A stretch of DNA of 64,000 nucleotides from Lutraria lutraria. Lineage: Eukaryota; Mollusca; Bivalvia; Venerida; Mactridae. The position numbers were made by a program, and so were the translations under genes. Under the pieces are notes generated by a model, which had not been told where the DNA came from, did not search any database, and saw only the letters and a list, made by a program, of their open reading frames with translations. The first letter of the stretch is position 1; every line of letters starts with the position of its first letter. The stretch is taken from the NCBI GenBank assembly GCA_964023205.1, contig OZ026848.1, forward strand, positions 26,523,912-26,587,911, written 5' to 3'. This document shows positions 1 through 14,044 of the stretch, piece by piece.

Positions 1-1629
1 ATGATACATCCTATTGTTTGTTCCATGTAATCGAATGCAAAATTGTATATATAAACAAGTTTTAGGAAATTTTGTACTTTGTCAAAATTTGGAAATTTCT
101 GCAGAGATTTTTGGATTTTCATGGAAAAAAATATTTCGTTCAAAAGTGGTCTTATGATACATCCTATTGTTTGTTCCATGTAATCGAATGCAAAGATGTA
201 TATATAAACAAGTTTTAGGAAATATTGTACTTTGTCAAAATTTGGAAATTTCTGCAGGTCCCGACCTGGAGAGATTTTTGGATTTTGATGGAAAAAAATA
301 TTTCGTTCAAAAGTGGTCTTATGATACTTCCTATTGTTTGTTACATGTAATCGATTGCAAAAATGTATATACAAATGTATAAACAAGTTTTAGGAAATAT
401 TGTACTTTGTCAAAATTTGGAAATTTCTGCAGGTCCCGACCTGGAGAGATTTTTGGATTTTCATGGAAAAAAATATTTCGTTCAAAAGTGGTCTTATGAT
501 ACATCCTATTGTTTGTTCCATGTAATCGAATGCAAAAATGTATATATAAACAAGTTTTAGGAAATTTTGTACTTTGTCAAAATTTGGAAATTTCTGCAGG
601 TCCCGACCTGGAGAGATTTTTGGATTTTCATGGAAAAAAATATTTCGTTCAAAAGTGGTCTTATGATACATCCTATTGTTTGTTCCATGTAATCGAATGC
701 AAAATTGTATATATAAACAAGTTTTAGGAAATTTTGTACTTTGTCAAAATTTGGAAATTTCTGCAGAGATTTTTGGATTTTCATGGAAAAAAATATTTCG
801 TTCAAAAGTGGTCTTATGATACATCCTATTGTTTGTTCCATGTAATCGAATGCAAAAATGTATATATAAACAAGTTTTAGGAAATATTGTACTTTGTCAA
901 AATTTGGAAATTTCTGCAGGTCCCGACCTGGAGAGATTTTTGGATTTTGATGGAAAAAAATATTTCGTTCAAAAGTGGTCTTATGATACATCCTATTGTT
1001 TGTTACATGTAATCGATTGCAAAAATGTATATACAAATGTATAAACAAGTTTTAGGAAATATTGTACTTTGTCAAATTTTGGAAATTTCTGCAGGTCCCG
1101 ACCTGGAGAGATTTTTGGATTTTCATGGAAAAAAATATTTCGTTCAAAGTGGTCTTATGATACATCCTATTGTTTGTTCCATGTAATCGAATGCAAAAAT
1201 GTATATATAAACAAGTTTTAGGAAATTTTGTACTTTGTCAAAATTTGGAAATTTCTGCAGGTCCCGACCTGGAGAGATTTTTCGATTTTCATGGAAAAAA
1301 ATATTTCGTTCAAAAGTGGTCTTATGATACATCCTAATGTTTGTTCCATGTAATCGAATGCAGAAATGTATATATAAACAAGTTTTAGGAAATTTTGTAC
1401 TTTGTCAAAATTTGGAAATTTCTGCAGGTCCCGACCTGGAGAGATTTTTGGATTTTGATGGAAAAAAATATTTCGTTCAAAAGTGGTCTTATGATACTTC
1501 CTATTGTTTGTTACATGTAATCGATTGCAAAAATGTATATACAAATGTATAAACAAGTTTTAGGAAATATTGTACTTTGTCAAAATTTGGAAATTTCTGC
1601 AGGTCCCGACCTGGAGAGATTTTTGGATT

Positions 1630-3660
1630 TTCATGGAAAAAAATATTTCGTTCAAAAGTGGTCTTATGATACATCCTATTGTTTGTTCCATGTAATCGAA
1701 TGCAAAAATGTATATATAAACAAGTTTTAGGAAATATTGTACTTTGTCAAAATTTGGAAATTTCTGCAGGTCCCGACCTGGAGAGATTTTTCGATTTTCA
1801 TGGAAAAAAATATTTCGTTCAAAAGTGGTCTTATGATACATCCTATTGTTTGTTCCATGTAATCGAATGCAAAAATGTATATATAAACAAGTTTTAGGAA
1901 ATTTTGTACTTTGTCAAAATTTGGAAATTTCTGCAGGTCCCGACCTGGAGAGATTTTTCGATTTTCATGGAAAAAAATATTTCGTTCAAAAGTGGTCTTA
2001 TGATACTTCCTATTGTTTGTTACATGTAATCGATTGCAAAAATGTATATACAAATGTATAAACAAGTTTTAGGAAATATTGTACTTTGTCAAAATTTGGA
2101 AATTTCTGCAGGTCCCGACCTGGAGAGATTTTTGGATTTTCATGGAAAAAAATATTTCGTTCAAAAGTGGTCTTATGATACATCCTATTGTTTGTTCCAT
2201 GTAATCGAATGCAAAAATGTATATATAAACAAGTTTTAGGAAATTTTGTACTTTGTCAAAATTTGGAAATTTCTGCAGGTCCCGACCTGGAGAGATTTTT
2301 CGATTTTCATGGAAAAAAATATTTCGTTCAAAAGTGGTCTTATGATACATCCTATTGTTTGTTCCATGTAATCGAATGCAAAAATGTATATATAAACAAG
2401 TTTTAGGAAATATTGTACTTTGTCAAAATTTGGAAATTTCTGCAGGTCCCGACCTGGAGAGATTTTTGGATTTTGATGGAAAAAAATATTTCGTTCAAAA
2501 GTGGTCTTATGATACATCATATTGTTTGTTACATGTAATCGATTGCAAAAATGTATATACAAATGTATAAACAAGTTTTAGGAAATATTGTACTTTGTCA
2601 AAATTTGGAAATTTCTGCAGGTCCCGACCTGGAGAGATTTTTGGATTTTCATGGAAAAAAATATTTCGTTCAAAAGTGGTCTTATGATACATCCTATTGT
2701 TTGTTACATGTAATCGATTGCAAAAATGTATATACAAATGTATAAACAAGTTTTAGGAAATATTGTACTTTGTCAAAATTTGGAAATTTCTGCAGGTCAC
2801 GACCTGGAGAGATTTTTGGATTTTCATGGAAAAAAATATTTCGTTCAAAGTGGTCTTATGATACATCCTATTGTTTGTTCCATGTAATCGAATGCAAAAA
2901 TGTATATATAAACAAGTTTTAGGAAATTTTGTACTTTGTCAAAATTTGGAAATTTCTGCAGGTCCCGACCTGGAGAGATTTTTCGATTTTCATGGAAAAA
3001 AATATTTCGTTCAAAAGTGGTCTTATGATACATCCTAATGTTTGTTCCATGTAATCGAATGCAGAAATGTATATATAAAAAAGTTTTAGGAAATTTTGTA
3101 CTTTGTCAAAATTTGGAAATTTCTGCAGGTCCCGACCTGGAGAGATTTTTCGATTTTCATGGAAAAAAATATTTCGTTCAAAAGTGGTCTTATGATACAT
3201 CCTATTGTTTGTTCCATGTAATCGAATGCAAAATTGTATATATAAACAAGTTTTAGGAAATTTTGTACTTTGTCAAAATTTGGAAATTTCTGCAGAGATT
3301 TTTGGATTTTCATGGAAAAAAATATTTCGTTCAAAAGTGGTCTTATGATACATCCTATTGTTTGTTCCATGTAATCGAATGCAAAGATGTATATATAAAC
3401 AAGTTTTAGGAAATATTGTACTTTGTCAAAATTTGGAAGTTTCTGCAGGTCCCGACCTGGAGAGATTTTTGGATTTTGATGGAAAAAAATATTTCGTTCA
3501 AAAGTGGTCTTATGATACTTCCTATTGTTTGTTACATGTAATCGATTGCAAAAATGTATATACAAATGTATAAACAAGTTGTAGGAAATATTGTACTTTG
3601 TCAAAATTTGGAAATTTCTGCAGGTCCCGACCTGGAGAGATTTTTGGATTTTCATGGAAA
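1630..3660 (+). repeat. Segment repeated at 6173-8203 (offset 4543 bp), copy 1
   Basis: Monomer order and rare substitutions agree with the segment 4543 bp downstream. Shared markers are acatcat at 2519 and 7062, ggtcacgacc at 2799 and 7342, and ataaaaaag (c to a) at 3080 and 7623. Order differs upstream of about 1.6 kb, where the second locus has a run of five A monomers (5606-6440). End points are estimates from where order stops matching. Confidence 0.85.
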
Positions 3661-4695
3661 ACAATATTTCGTTCAAAAGTGGTCTTATGATACATCCTAT
3701 TGTTTGTTACATGTAATCGAATGCAAAAATGTATATATAAACAAGTTTTAGGAAATTTTGTACTTTGTCAAAATTTGGAAATTTCTGCAGGTCCCGACCT
3801 GGAGAGATTTTTCGATTTTCATGGAAAAAAATATTTCGTTCAAAAGTGGTCTTATGATACATCCTAATGTTTGTTCCATGTAATCGAATGCAGAAATGTA
3901 TATATAAAAAAGTTTTAGGAAATTTTGTACTTTGTCAAAATTTGGAAATTTCTGCAGGTCCCGACCTGGAGAGATTTTTCGATTTTCATGGAAAAAAATA
4001 TTTCGTTCAAAAGTGGTCTTATGATACATCCTATTGTTTGTTCCATGTAATCGAATGCAAAATTGTATATATAAACAAGTTTTAGGAAATTTTGTACTTT
4101 GTCAAAATTTGGAAATTTCTGCAGAGATTTTTGGATTTTCATGGAAAAAAATATTTCGTTCAAAAGTGGTCTTATGATACATCCTATTGTTTGTTCCATG
4201 TAATCGAATGCAAAGATGTATATATAAACAAGTTTTAGGAAATATTGTACTTTGTCAAAATTTGGAAGTTTCTGCAGGTCCCGACCTGGAGAGATTTTTG
4301 GATTTTGATGGAAAAAAATATTTCGTTCAAAAGTGGTCTTATGATACTTCCTATTGTTTGTTACATGTAATCGATTGCAAAAATGTATATACAAATGTAT
4401 AAACAAGTTTTAGGAAATATTGTACTTTGTCAAAATTTGGAAATTTCTGCAGGTCCCGACCTGGAGAGATTTTTGGATTTTCATGGAAAACAATATTTCG
4501 TTCAAAAGTGGTCTTATGATACATCCTATTGTTTGTTCCATGTAATCGAATGCAAAAATGTATATATAAACAAGTTTTAGGAAATTTTGTACTTTGTCAA
4601 AATTTGGAAATTTCTGCAGGTCCCGACCTGGAGAGATTTTTGGATTTTCATGGAAAAAAATATTTCGTTCAAAAGTGGTCTTATGATACATCCTA
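3038..4695 (+). repeat. Tandem duplication of an 829-bp pentamer HOR
   Basis: Two adjacent 829-bp units share variants, all at exactly 829-bp spacing: ataaaaaag at 3080 and 3909, ggaagtttct at about 3437 and 4266, and ggaaaacaatat at 3662 and 4491. Phased on D the first unit is 3257-4085, with monomer order D-B-A-A-A. The ggaagtttct variant is absent from the otherwise related copy at 7.9 kb, so this duplication is younger than the 4543-bp-offset event. The unit at 3.6 kb has its own change (aacaagttgtagg). Confidence 0.9.
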
Positions 4696-5605
4696 TTGTT
4701 TGTTCCATGTAATCGAATGCAAAAATGTATATATAAACAAGTTTTAGGAAATATTGTACTTTGTCAAAATTTGGAAATTTCTGCAGGTCCCGACCTGGAG
4801 AGATTTTTGGATTTTGATGGAAAAAAATATTTCGTTCAAAAGTTGTCTTATGATACATCCTATTGTTTCTTACATGTAATCGATTGCAAAAATGTATATA
4901 CAAATGTATAAACAAGTTTTAGGAAATATTGTACTTTGTCAAAATTTGGAAATTTCTGCAGGTCCCGACCTGGAGAGATTTTTGGATTTTCATGGAAAAA
5001 AATATTTCGTTCAAAAGTGGTCTTATGATACATCCTATTGTTTGTTACATGTAATCGATTGCAAAAATGTATATACAAATGTATAAACAAGTTTTAGGAA
5101 ATATTGTACTTTGTCAAAATTTGGAAATTTCTGCAGGTCCCGACCTGGAGAGATTTTTGGATTTTCATGGAAAAAAATATTTCGTTCAAAGTGGTCTTAT
5201 GATACATCCTATTGTTTGTTCCATGTAATCGAATGCAAAAATGTATATATAAACAAGTTTTAGGAAATTTTGTACTTTGTCAAAATTTGGAAATTTCTGC
5301 AGGTCCCGACCTGGAGAGATTTTTCGATTTTCATGGAAAAAAATATTTCGTTCAAAAGTGGTCTTATGATACATCCTAATGTTTGTTCCATGTAATCGAA
5401 TGCAGAAATGTATATATAAACAAGTTTTAGGAAATTTTGTACTTTGTCAAAATTTGGAAATTTCTGCAGGTCCCGACCTGGAGAGATTTTTGGACTTTGA
5501 TGGAAAAAAATATTTCGTTCAAAAGTGGTCTTATGATACTTCCTATTGTTTGTTACATGTAATCGATTGCAAAAATGTATATACAAATGTATAAACAAGT
5601 TTTAG

Positions 5606-6440
5606 GAAATATTGTACTTTGTCAAAATTTGGAAATTTCTGCAGGTCCCGACCTGGAGAGATTTTTGGATTTTCATGGAAAAAAATATTTCGTTCAAAAG
5701 TGGTCTTATGATACATCCTATTGTTTGTTCCATGTAATCGAATGCAAAAATGTATATATAAACAAGTTTTAGGAAATATTGTACTTTGTCAAAATTTGGA
5801 AATTTCTGCAGGTCCCGACCTGGAGAGATTTTTGGATTTTCATGGAAAAAAATATTTCGTTCAAAAGTGGTCTTATGATACATCCTATTGTTTGTTCCAT
5901 GTAATCGAATGCAAAAATGTATATATAAACAAGTTTTAGGAAATTTTGTACTTTGTCAAAATTTGGAAATTTCTGCAGGTCCCGACCTGGAGAGATTTTT
6001 CGATTTTCATGGAAAAAAATATTTCGTTCAAAAGTGGTCTTATGATACATCCTATTGTTTGTTCCATGTAATCGAATGCAAAAATGTATATATAAACAAG
6101 TTTTAGGAAATTTTGTACTTTGTCAAAATTTGGAAATTTCTGCAGGTCCCGACCTGGAGAGATTTTTGGATTTTCATGGAAAAAAATATTTCGTTCAAAA
6201 GTGGTCTTATGATACATCCTATTGTTTGTTCCATGTAATCGAATGCAAAAATGTATATATAAACAAGTTTTAGGAAATATTGTACTTTGTCAAAATTTGG
6301 AAATTTCTGCAGGTCCCGACCTGGAGAGATTTTTCGATTTTCATGGAAAAAAATATTTCGTTCAAAAGTGGTCTTATGATACATCCTATTGTTTGTTCCA
6401 TGTAATCGAATGCAAAAATGTATATATAAACAAGTTTTAG
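5606..6440 (+). repeat. Run of five consecutive 167-bp A monomers
   Basis: The monomers start at 5606, 5773, 5940, 6107 and 6274, with no B, C or D between them. They differ mainly at attg/tttg and ggatttt/cgatttt. A similar six-A run lies at 8637-9638, where one copy has cattgaaaa in place of catggaaaa (near 9210). Confidence 0.9.
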
Positions 6441-8203
6441 GAAATTTTGTACTTTGTCAAAATTTGGAAATTTCTGCAGGTCCCGACCTGGAGAGATTTT
6501 TCGATTTTCATGGAAAAAAATATTTCGTTCAAAAGTGGTCTTATGATACTTCCTATTGTTTGTTACATGTAATCGATTGCAAAAATGTATATACAAATGT
6601 ATAAACAAGTTTTAGGAAATATTGTACTTTGTCAAAATTTGGAAATTTCTGCAGGTCCCGACCTGGAGAGATTTTTGGATTTTCATGGAAAAAAATATTT
6701 CGTTCAAAAGTGGTCTTATGATACATCCTATTGTTTGTTCCATGTAATCGAATGCAAAAATGTATATATAAACAAGTTTTAGGAAATTTTGTACTTTGTC
6801 AAAATTTGGAAATTTCTGCAGGTCCCGACCTGGAGAGATTTTTCGATTTTCATGGAAAAAAATATTTCGTTCAAAAGTGGTCTTATGATACATCCTATTG
6901 TTTGTTCCATGTAATCGAATGCAAAAATGTATATATAAACAAGTTTTAGGAAATATTGTACTTTGTCAAAATTTGGAAATTTCTGCAGGTCCCGACCTGG
7001 AGAGATTTTTGGATTTTGATGGAAAAAAATATTTCGTTCAAAAGTGGTCTTATGATACATCATATTGTTTGTTACATGTAATCGATTGCAAAAATGTATA
7101 TACAAATGTATAAACAAGTTTTAGGAAATATTGTACTTTGTCAAAATTTGGAAATTTCTGCAGGTCCCGACCTGGAGAGATTTTTGGATTTTCATGGAAA
7201 AAAATATTTCGTTCAAAAGTGGTCTTATGATACATCCTATTGTTTGTTACATGTAATCGATTGCAAAAATGTATATACAAATGTATAAACAAGTTTTAGG
7301 AAATATTGTACTTTGTCAAAATTTGGAAATTTCTGCAGGTCACGACCTGGAGAGATTTTTGGATTTTCATGGAAAAAAATATTTCGTTCAAAGTGGTCTT
7401 ATGATACATCCTATTGTTTGTTCCATGTAATCGAATGCAAAAATGTATATATAAACAAGTTTTAGGAAATTTTGTACTTTGTCAAAATTTGGAAATTTCT
7501 GCAGGTCCCGACCTGGAGAGATTTTTCGATTTTCATGGAAAAAAATATTTCGTTCAAAAGTGGTCTTATGATACATCCTAATGTTTGTTCCATGTAATCG
7601 AATGCAGAAATGTATATATAAAAAAGTTTTAGGAAATTTTGTACTTTGTCAAAATTTGGAAATTTCTGCAGGTCCCGACCTGGAGAGATTTTTCGATTTT
7701 CATGGAAAAAAATATTTCGTTCAAAAGTGGTCTTATGATACATCCTATTGTTTGTTCCATGTAATCGAATGCAAAATTGTATATATAAACAAGTTTTAGG
7801 AAATTTTGTACTTTGTCAAAATTTGGAAATTTCTGCAGAGATTTTTGGATTTTCATGGAAAAAAATATTTCGTTCAAAAGTGGTCTTATGATACATCCTA
7901 TTGTTTGTTCCATGTAATCGAATGCAAAGATGTATATATAAACAAGTTTTAGGAAATATTGTACTTTGTCAAAATTTGGAAATTTCTGCAGGTCCCGACC
8001 TGGAGAGATTTTTGGATTTTGATGGAAAAAAATATTTCGTTCAAAAGTGGTCTTATGATACTTCCTATTGTTTGTTACATGTAATCGATTGCAAAAATGT
8101 ATATACAAATGTATAAACAAGTTTTAGGAAATATTGTACTTTGTCAAAATTTGGAAATTTCTGCAGGTCCCGACCTGGAGAGATTTTTGGATTTTCATGG
8201 AAA
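6173..8203 (+). repeat. Segment repeated from 1630-3660 (offset 4543 bp), copy 2
   Basis: It carries the acatcat (7062), ggtcacgacc (7342) and ataaaaaag (7623) markers of the first copy in the same order and spacing. It lacks the tandem 829-bp duplication found after the first copy. Confidence 0.85.
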
Positions 8204-10779
8204 AAAATATTTCGTTCAAAAGTGGTCTTATGATACATCCTATTGTTTGTTCCATGTAATCGAATGCAAAAATGTATATATAAACAAGTTTTAGGAAATT
8301 TTGTACTTTGTCAAAATTTGGAAATTTCTGCAGGTCCCGACCTGGAGAGATTTTTGGATTTTCATGGAAAAAAATATTTCGTTCAAAAGTGGTCTTATGA
8401 TACATCCTAATGTTTGTTCCATGTAATCGAATGCAGAAATGTATATATAAACAAGTTTTAGGAAATTTTGTACTTTGTCAAAATTTGGAAATTTCTGCAG
8501 GTCCCGACCTGGAGAGATTTTTGGACTTTGATGGAAAAAAATATTTCGTTCAAAAGTGGTCTTATGATACTTCCTATTGTTTGTTACATGTAATCGATTG
8601 CAAAAATGTATATACAAATGTATAAACAAGTTTTAGGAAATATTGTACTTTGTCAAAATTTGGAAATTTCTGCAGGTCCCGACCTGGAGAGATTTTTGGA
8701 TTTTCATGGAAAAAAATATTTCGTTCAAAAGTGGTCTTATGATACATCCTATTGTTTGTTCCATGTAATCGAATGCAAAAATGTATATATAAACAAGTTT
8801 TAGGAAATATTGTACTTTGTCAAAATTTGGAAATTTCTGCAGGTCCCGACCTGGAGAGATTTTTGGATTTTCATGGAAAAAAATATTTCGTTCAAAAGTG
8901 GTCTTATGATACATCCTATTGTTTGTTCCATGTAATCGAATGCAAAAATGTATATATAAACAAGTTTTAGGAAATTTTGTACTTTGTCAAAATTTGGAAA
9001 TTTCTGCAGGTCCCGACCTGGAGAGATTTTTCGATTTTCATGGAAAAAAATATTTCGTTCAAAAGTGGTCTTATGATACATCCTATTGTTTGTTCCATGT
9101 AATCGAATGCAAAAATGTATATATAAACAAGTTTTAGGAAATTTTGTACTTTGTCAAAATTTGGAAATTTCTGCAGGTCCCGACCTGGAGAGATTTTTGG
9201 ATTTTCATTGAAAAAAATATTTCGTTCAAAAGTGGTCTTATGATACATCCTATTGTTTGTTCCATGTAATCGAATGCAAAGATGTATATATAAACAAGTT
9301 TTAGGAAATTTTGTACTTTGTCAAAATTTGGAAATTTCTGCAGGTCCCGACCTGGAGAGATTTTTCGATTTTCATGGAAAAAAATATTTCGTTCAAAAGT
9401 GGTCTTATGATACATCCTATTGTTTGTTCCATGTAATCGAATGCAGAAATGTATATATAAACAAGTTTTAGGAAATTTTGTACTTTGTCAAAATTTGGAA
9501 ATTTCTGCAGGTCCCGACCTGGAGAGATTTTTCGATTTTCATGGAAAAAAATATTTCGTTCAAAAGTGGTCTTATGATACATCCTAATGTTTGTTCCATG
9601 TAATCGAATGCAGAAATGTATATATAAACAAGTTTTAGGAAATTTTGTACTTTGTCAAAATTTGGAAATTTCTGCAGGTCCCGACCTGGAGAGATTTTTG
9701 GATTTTGATGGAAAAAAATATTTCGTTCAAAAGTGGTCTTATGATACTTCCTATTGTTTGTTACATGTAATCGATTGCAAAAATGTATATACAAATGTAT
9801 AAACAAGTTTTAGGAAATATTGTACTTTGTCAAAATTTGGAAATTTCTGCAGGTCCCGACCTGGAGAGATTTTTGGATTTTCATGGAAAAAAATATTTCG
9901 TTCAAAAGTGGTCTTATGATACATCCTATTGTTTGTTCCATGTAATCGAATGCAAAAATGTATATATAAACAAGTTTTAGGAAATATTGTACTTTGTCAA
10001 AATTTGGAAATTTCTGCAGGTCCCGACCTGGAGAGATTTTTGGATTTTGATGGAAAAAAATATTTCGTTCAAAAGTGGTCTTATGATACATCCTATTGTT
10101 TGTTACATGTAATCGATTGCAAAAATGTATATACAAATGTATAAACAAGTTTTAGGAAATATTGTACTTTGTCAAAATTTGGAAATTTCTGCAGGTCCCG
10201 ACCTGGAGAGATTTTTGGATTTTCATGGAAAAAAATATTTCGTTCAAAAGTGGTCTTATGATACATCCTATTGTTTGTTCCATGTAATCGAATGCAAAAA
10301 TGTATATATAAACAAGTTTTAGGAAATATTGTACTTTGTCAAAATTTGGAAATTTCTGCAGGTCCCGACCTGGAGAGATTTTTGGATTTTGATGGAAAAA
10401 AATATTTCGTTCAAAAGTGGTCTTATGATACATCCTATTGTTTGTTACATGTAATCGATTGCAAAAATGTATATACAAATGTATAAACAAGTTTTAGGAA
10501 ATATTGTACTTTGTCAAAATTTGGAAATTTCTGCAGGTCCCGACCTGGAGAGATTTTTGGATTTTCATGGAAAAAAATATTTCGTTCAAAAGTGGTCTTA
10601 TGATACATCCTATTGTTTGTTCCATGTAATCGAATGCAAAAATGTATATATAAACAAGTTTTAGGAAATTTTGTACTTTGTCAAAATTTGGAAATTTCTG
10701 CAGGTCCCGACCTGGAGAGATTTTTCGATTTTCATGGAAAAAAATATTTCGTTCAAAAGTGGTCTTATGATACATCCTA

Positions 10780-12685
10780 TTGTTTGTTCCATGTAATCGA
10801 ATGCAAAAATGTATATATAAACAAGTTTTAGGAAATATTGTACTTTGTCAAAATTTGGAAATTTCTGCAGGTCCCGACCTGGAGAGATTTTTGGATTTTG
10901 ATGGAAAAAAATATTTCGTTCAAAAGTGGTCTTATGATACTTCCTATTGTTTGTTACATGTAATCGATTGCAAAAATGTATATACAAATGTATAAACAAG
11001 TTTTAGGAAATATTGTACTTTGTCAAAATTTGGAAATTTCTGCAGGTCCCGACCTGGAGAGATTTTTCGATTTTCATGGAAAAAAATATTTCGTTCAAAA
11101 GTGGTCTTATGATACATCCTATTGTTTGTTCCATGTAATCGAATGCAAAAATGTATATATAAACAAGTTTTAGGAAATTTTGTACTTTGTCAAAATTTGG
11201 AAATTTCTGCAGGTCCCGACCTGGAGAGATTTTTGGATTTTCATGGAAAAAAATATTTCGTTCAAAAGTGGTCTTATGATACATCCTATTGTTTGTTCCA
11301 TGTAATCGAATGCAAAAATGTATATATAAACAAGTTTTAGGAAATATTGTACTTTGTCAAAATTTGGAAATTTCTGCAGGTCCCGACCTGGAGAGATTTT
11401 TGGATTTTGATGGAAAAAAATATTTCGTTCAAAAGTGGTCTTATGATACATCCTATTGTTTGTTACATGTAATCGATTGCAAAAATGTATATACAAATGT
11501 ATAAACAAGTTTTAGGAAATATTGTACTTTGTCAAAATTTGGAAATTTCTGCAGGTCCCGACCTGGAGAGATTTTTGGATTTTCATGGAAAAAAATATTT
11601 CGTTCAAAAGTGGTCTTATGATACATCCTATTGTTTGTTACATGTAATCGATTGCAAAAATGTATATACAAATGTATAAACAAGTTTTAGGAAATATTGT
11701 ACTTTGTCAAAATTTGGAAATTTCTGCAGGTCCCGACCTGGAGAGATTTTTGGATTTTCATGGAAAAAAATATTTCGTTCAAAGTGGTCTTATGATACAT
11801 CCTATTGTTTGTTCCATGTAATCGAATGCAAAAATGTATATATAAACAAGTTTTAGGAAATTTTGTACTTTGTCAAAATTTGGAAATTTCTGCAGGTCCC
11901 GACCTGGAGAGATTTTTGGATTTTGATGGAAAAAAATATTTCGTTCAAAAGTGGTCTTATGATACATCCTAATGTTTGTTCCATGTAATCGAATGCCGAA
12001 ATGTATATATAAACAAGTTTTAGGAAATTTTGTACTTTGTCAAAATTTGGAAATTTCTGCAGGTCCCGACCTGGAGAGATTTTTCGATTTTCATGGAAAA
12101 AAATATTTCGTTCAAAAGTGGTCTTATGATACATCCTATTGTTTGTTCCATGTAATCGAATGCAAAATTGTATATATAAACAAGTTTTAGGAAATTTTGT
12201 ACTTTGTCAAAATTTGGAAATTTCTGCAGAGATTTTTGGATTTTCATGGAAAAAAATATTTCGTTCAAAAGTGGTCTTATGATACATCCTATTGTTTGTT
12301 CCATGTAATCGAATGCAAAAATGTATATATAAACAAGTTTTAGGAAATATTGTACTTTGTCAAAATTTGGAAATTTCTGCAGGTCCCGACCTGGAGAGAT
12401 TTTTGGATTTTGATGGAAAAAAATATTTCGTTCAAAAGTGGTCTTATGATACATCCTATTGTTTGTTACATGTAATCGATTGCAAAAATGTATATACAAA
12501 TGTATAAACAAGTTTTAGGAAATATTGTACTTTGTCAAAATTTGGAAATTTCTGCAGGTCCCGACCTGGAGAGATTTTTGGATTTTCATGGAAAAAAATA
12601 TTTCGTTCAAAAGTGGTCTTATGATACATCCTATTGTTTGTTCCATGTAATCGAATGCAAAAATGTATATATAAACAAGTTTTAG
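10780..12685 (+). repeat. Block repeated at about 18042-19947 (offset 7262 bp)
   Basis: Monomer order matches over about 1.9 kb. The rare gaatgccgaaatg variant is at 11997 here and at 19259 in the other copy, exactly 7262 bp apart. The same variant also marks related blocks near 36964, 39500, 45626 and 49654. The block includes one D monomer (near 12226). Confidence 0.85.
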
Positions 12686-14044
12686 GAAATATTGTACTTT
12701 GTCAAAATTTGGAAATTTCTGCAGGTCCCGACCTGGAGAGATTTTTGGATTTTGATGGAAAAAAATATTTCGTTCAAAAGTGGTCTTATGATACATCCTA
12801 TTGTTTGTTACATGTAATCGATTGCAAAAATGTATATACAAATGTATAAACAAGTTTTAGGAAATATTGTACTTTGTCAAAATTTGGAAATTTCTGCAGG
12901 TCCCGACCTGGAGAGATTTTTGGATTTTCATGGAAAAAAATATTTCGTTCAAAAGTGGTCTTATGATACATCCTATTGTTTGTTCCATGTAATCGAATGC
13001 AAAAATGTATATATAAACAAGTTTTAGGAAATTTTGTACTTTGTCAAAATTTGGAAATTTCTGCAGGTCCCGACCTGGAGAGATTTTTCGATTTTCATGG
13101 AAAAAAATATTTCGTTCAAAAGTGGTCTTATGATACATCCTATTGTTTGTTCCATGTAATCGAATGCAAAAATGTATATATAAACAAGTTTTAGGAAATA
13201 TTGTACTTTGTCAAAATTTGGAAATTTCTGCAGGTCCCGACCTGGAGAGATTTTTGGATTTTGATGGAAAAAAATATTTCGTTCAAAAGTGGTCTTATGA
13301 TACATCCTATTGTTTGTTACATGTAATCGATTGCAAAAATGTATATACAAATGTATAAACAAGTTTTAGGAAATATTGTACTTTGTCAAAATTTGGAAAT
13401 TTCTGCAGGTCCCGACCTGGAGAGATTTTTGGATTTTCATGGAAAAAAATATTTCGTTCAAAAGTGGTCTTATGATACATCCTATTGTTTGTTACATGTA
13501 ATCGATTGCAAAAATGTATATACAAATGTATAAACAAGTTTTAGGAAATATTGTACTTTGTCAAAATTTGGAAATTTCTGCAGGTCACGACCTGGAGAGA
13601 TTTTTGGATTTTCATGGAAAAAAATATTTCGTTCAAAGTGGTCTTATGATACATCCTATTGTTTGTTCCATGTAATCGAATGCAAAAATGTATATATAAA
13701 CAAGTTTTAGGAAATTTTGTACTTTGTCAAAATTTGGAAATTTCTGCAGGTCCCGACCTGGAGAGATTTTTCGATTTTCATGGAAAAAAATATTTCGTTC
13801 AAAAGTGGTCTTATGATACATCCTAATGTTTGTTCCATGTAATCGAATGCAGAAATGTATATATAAACAAGTTTTAGGAAATTTTGTACTTTGTCAAAAT
13901 TTGGAAATTTCTGCAGGTCCCGACCTGGAGAGATTTTTCGATTTTCATGGAAAAAAATATTTCGTTCAAAAGTGGTCTTATGATACATCCTATTGTTTGT
14001 TCCATGTAATCGAATGCAAAATTGTATATATAAACAAGTTTTAG

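Noticed and set aside
167..382. Plus-strand 60-72-codon open frames starting at the ATG in tgtttgtt context in each monomer
   Set aside because: Hundreds of near-identical short frames follow the monomer period. They all end at the conserved ttttag or at the B insertion and vary with indels as non-coding DNA does. Cysteine content and similarity between copies come from the repeat itself.
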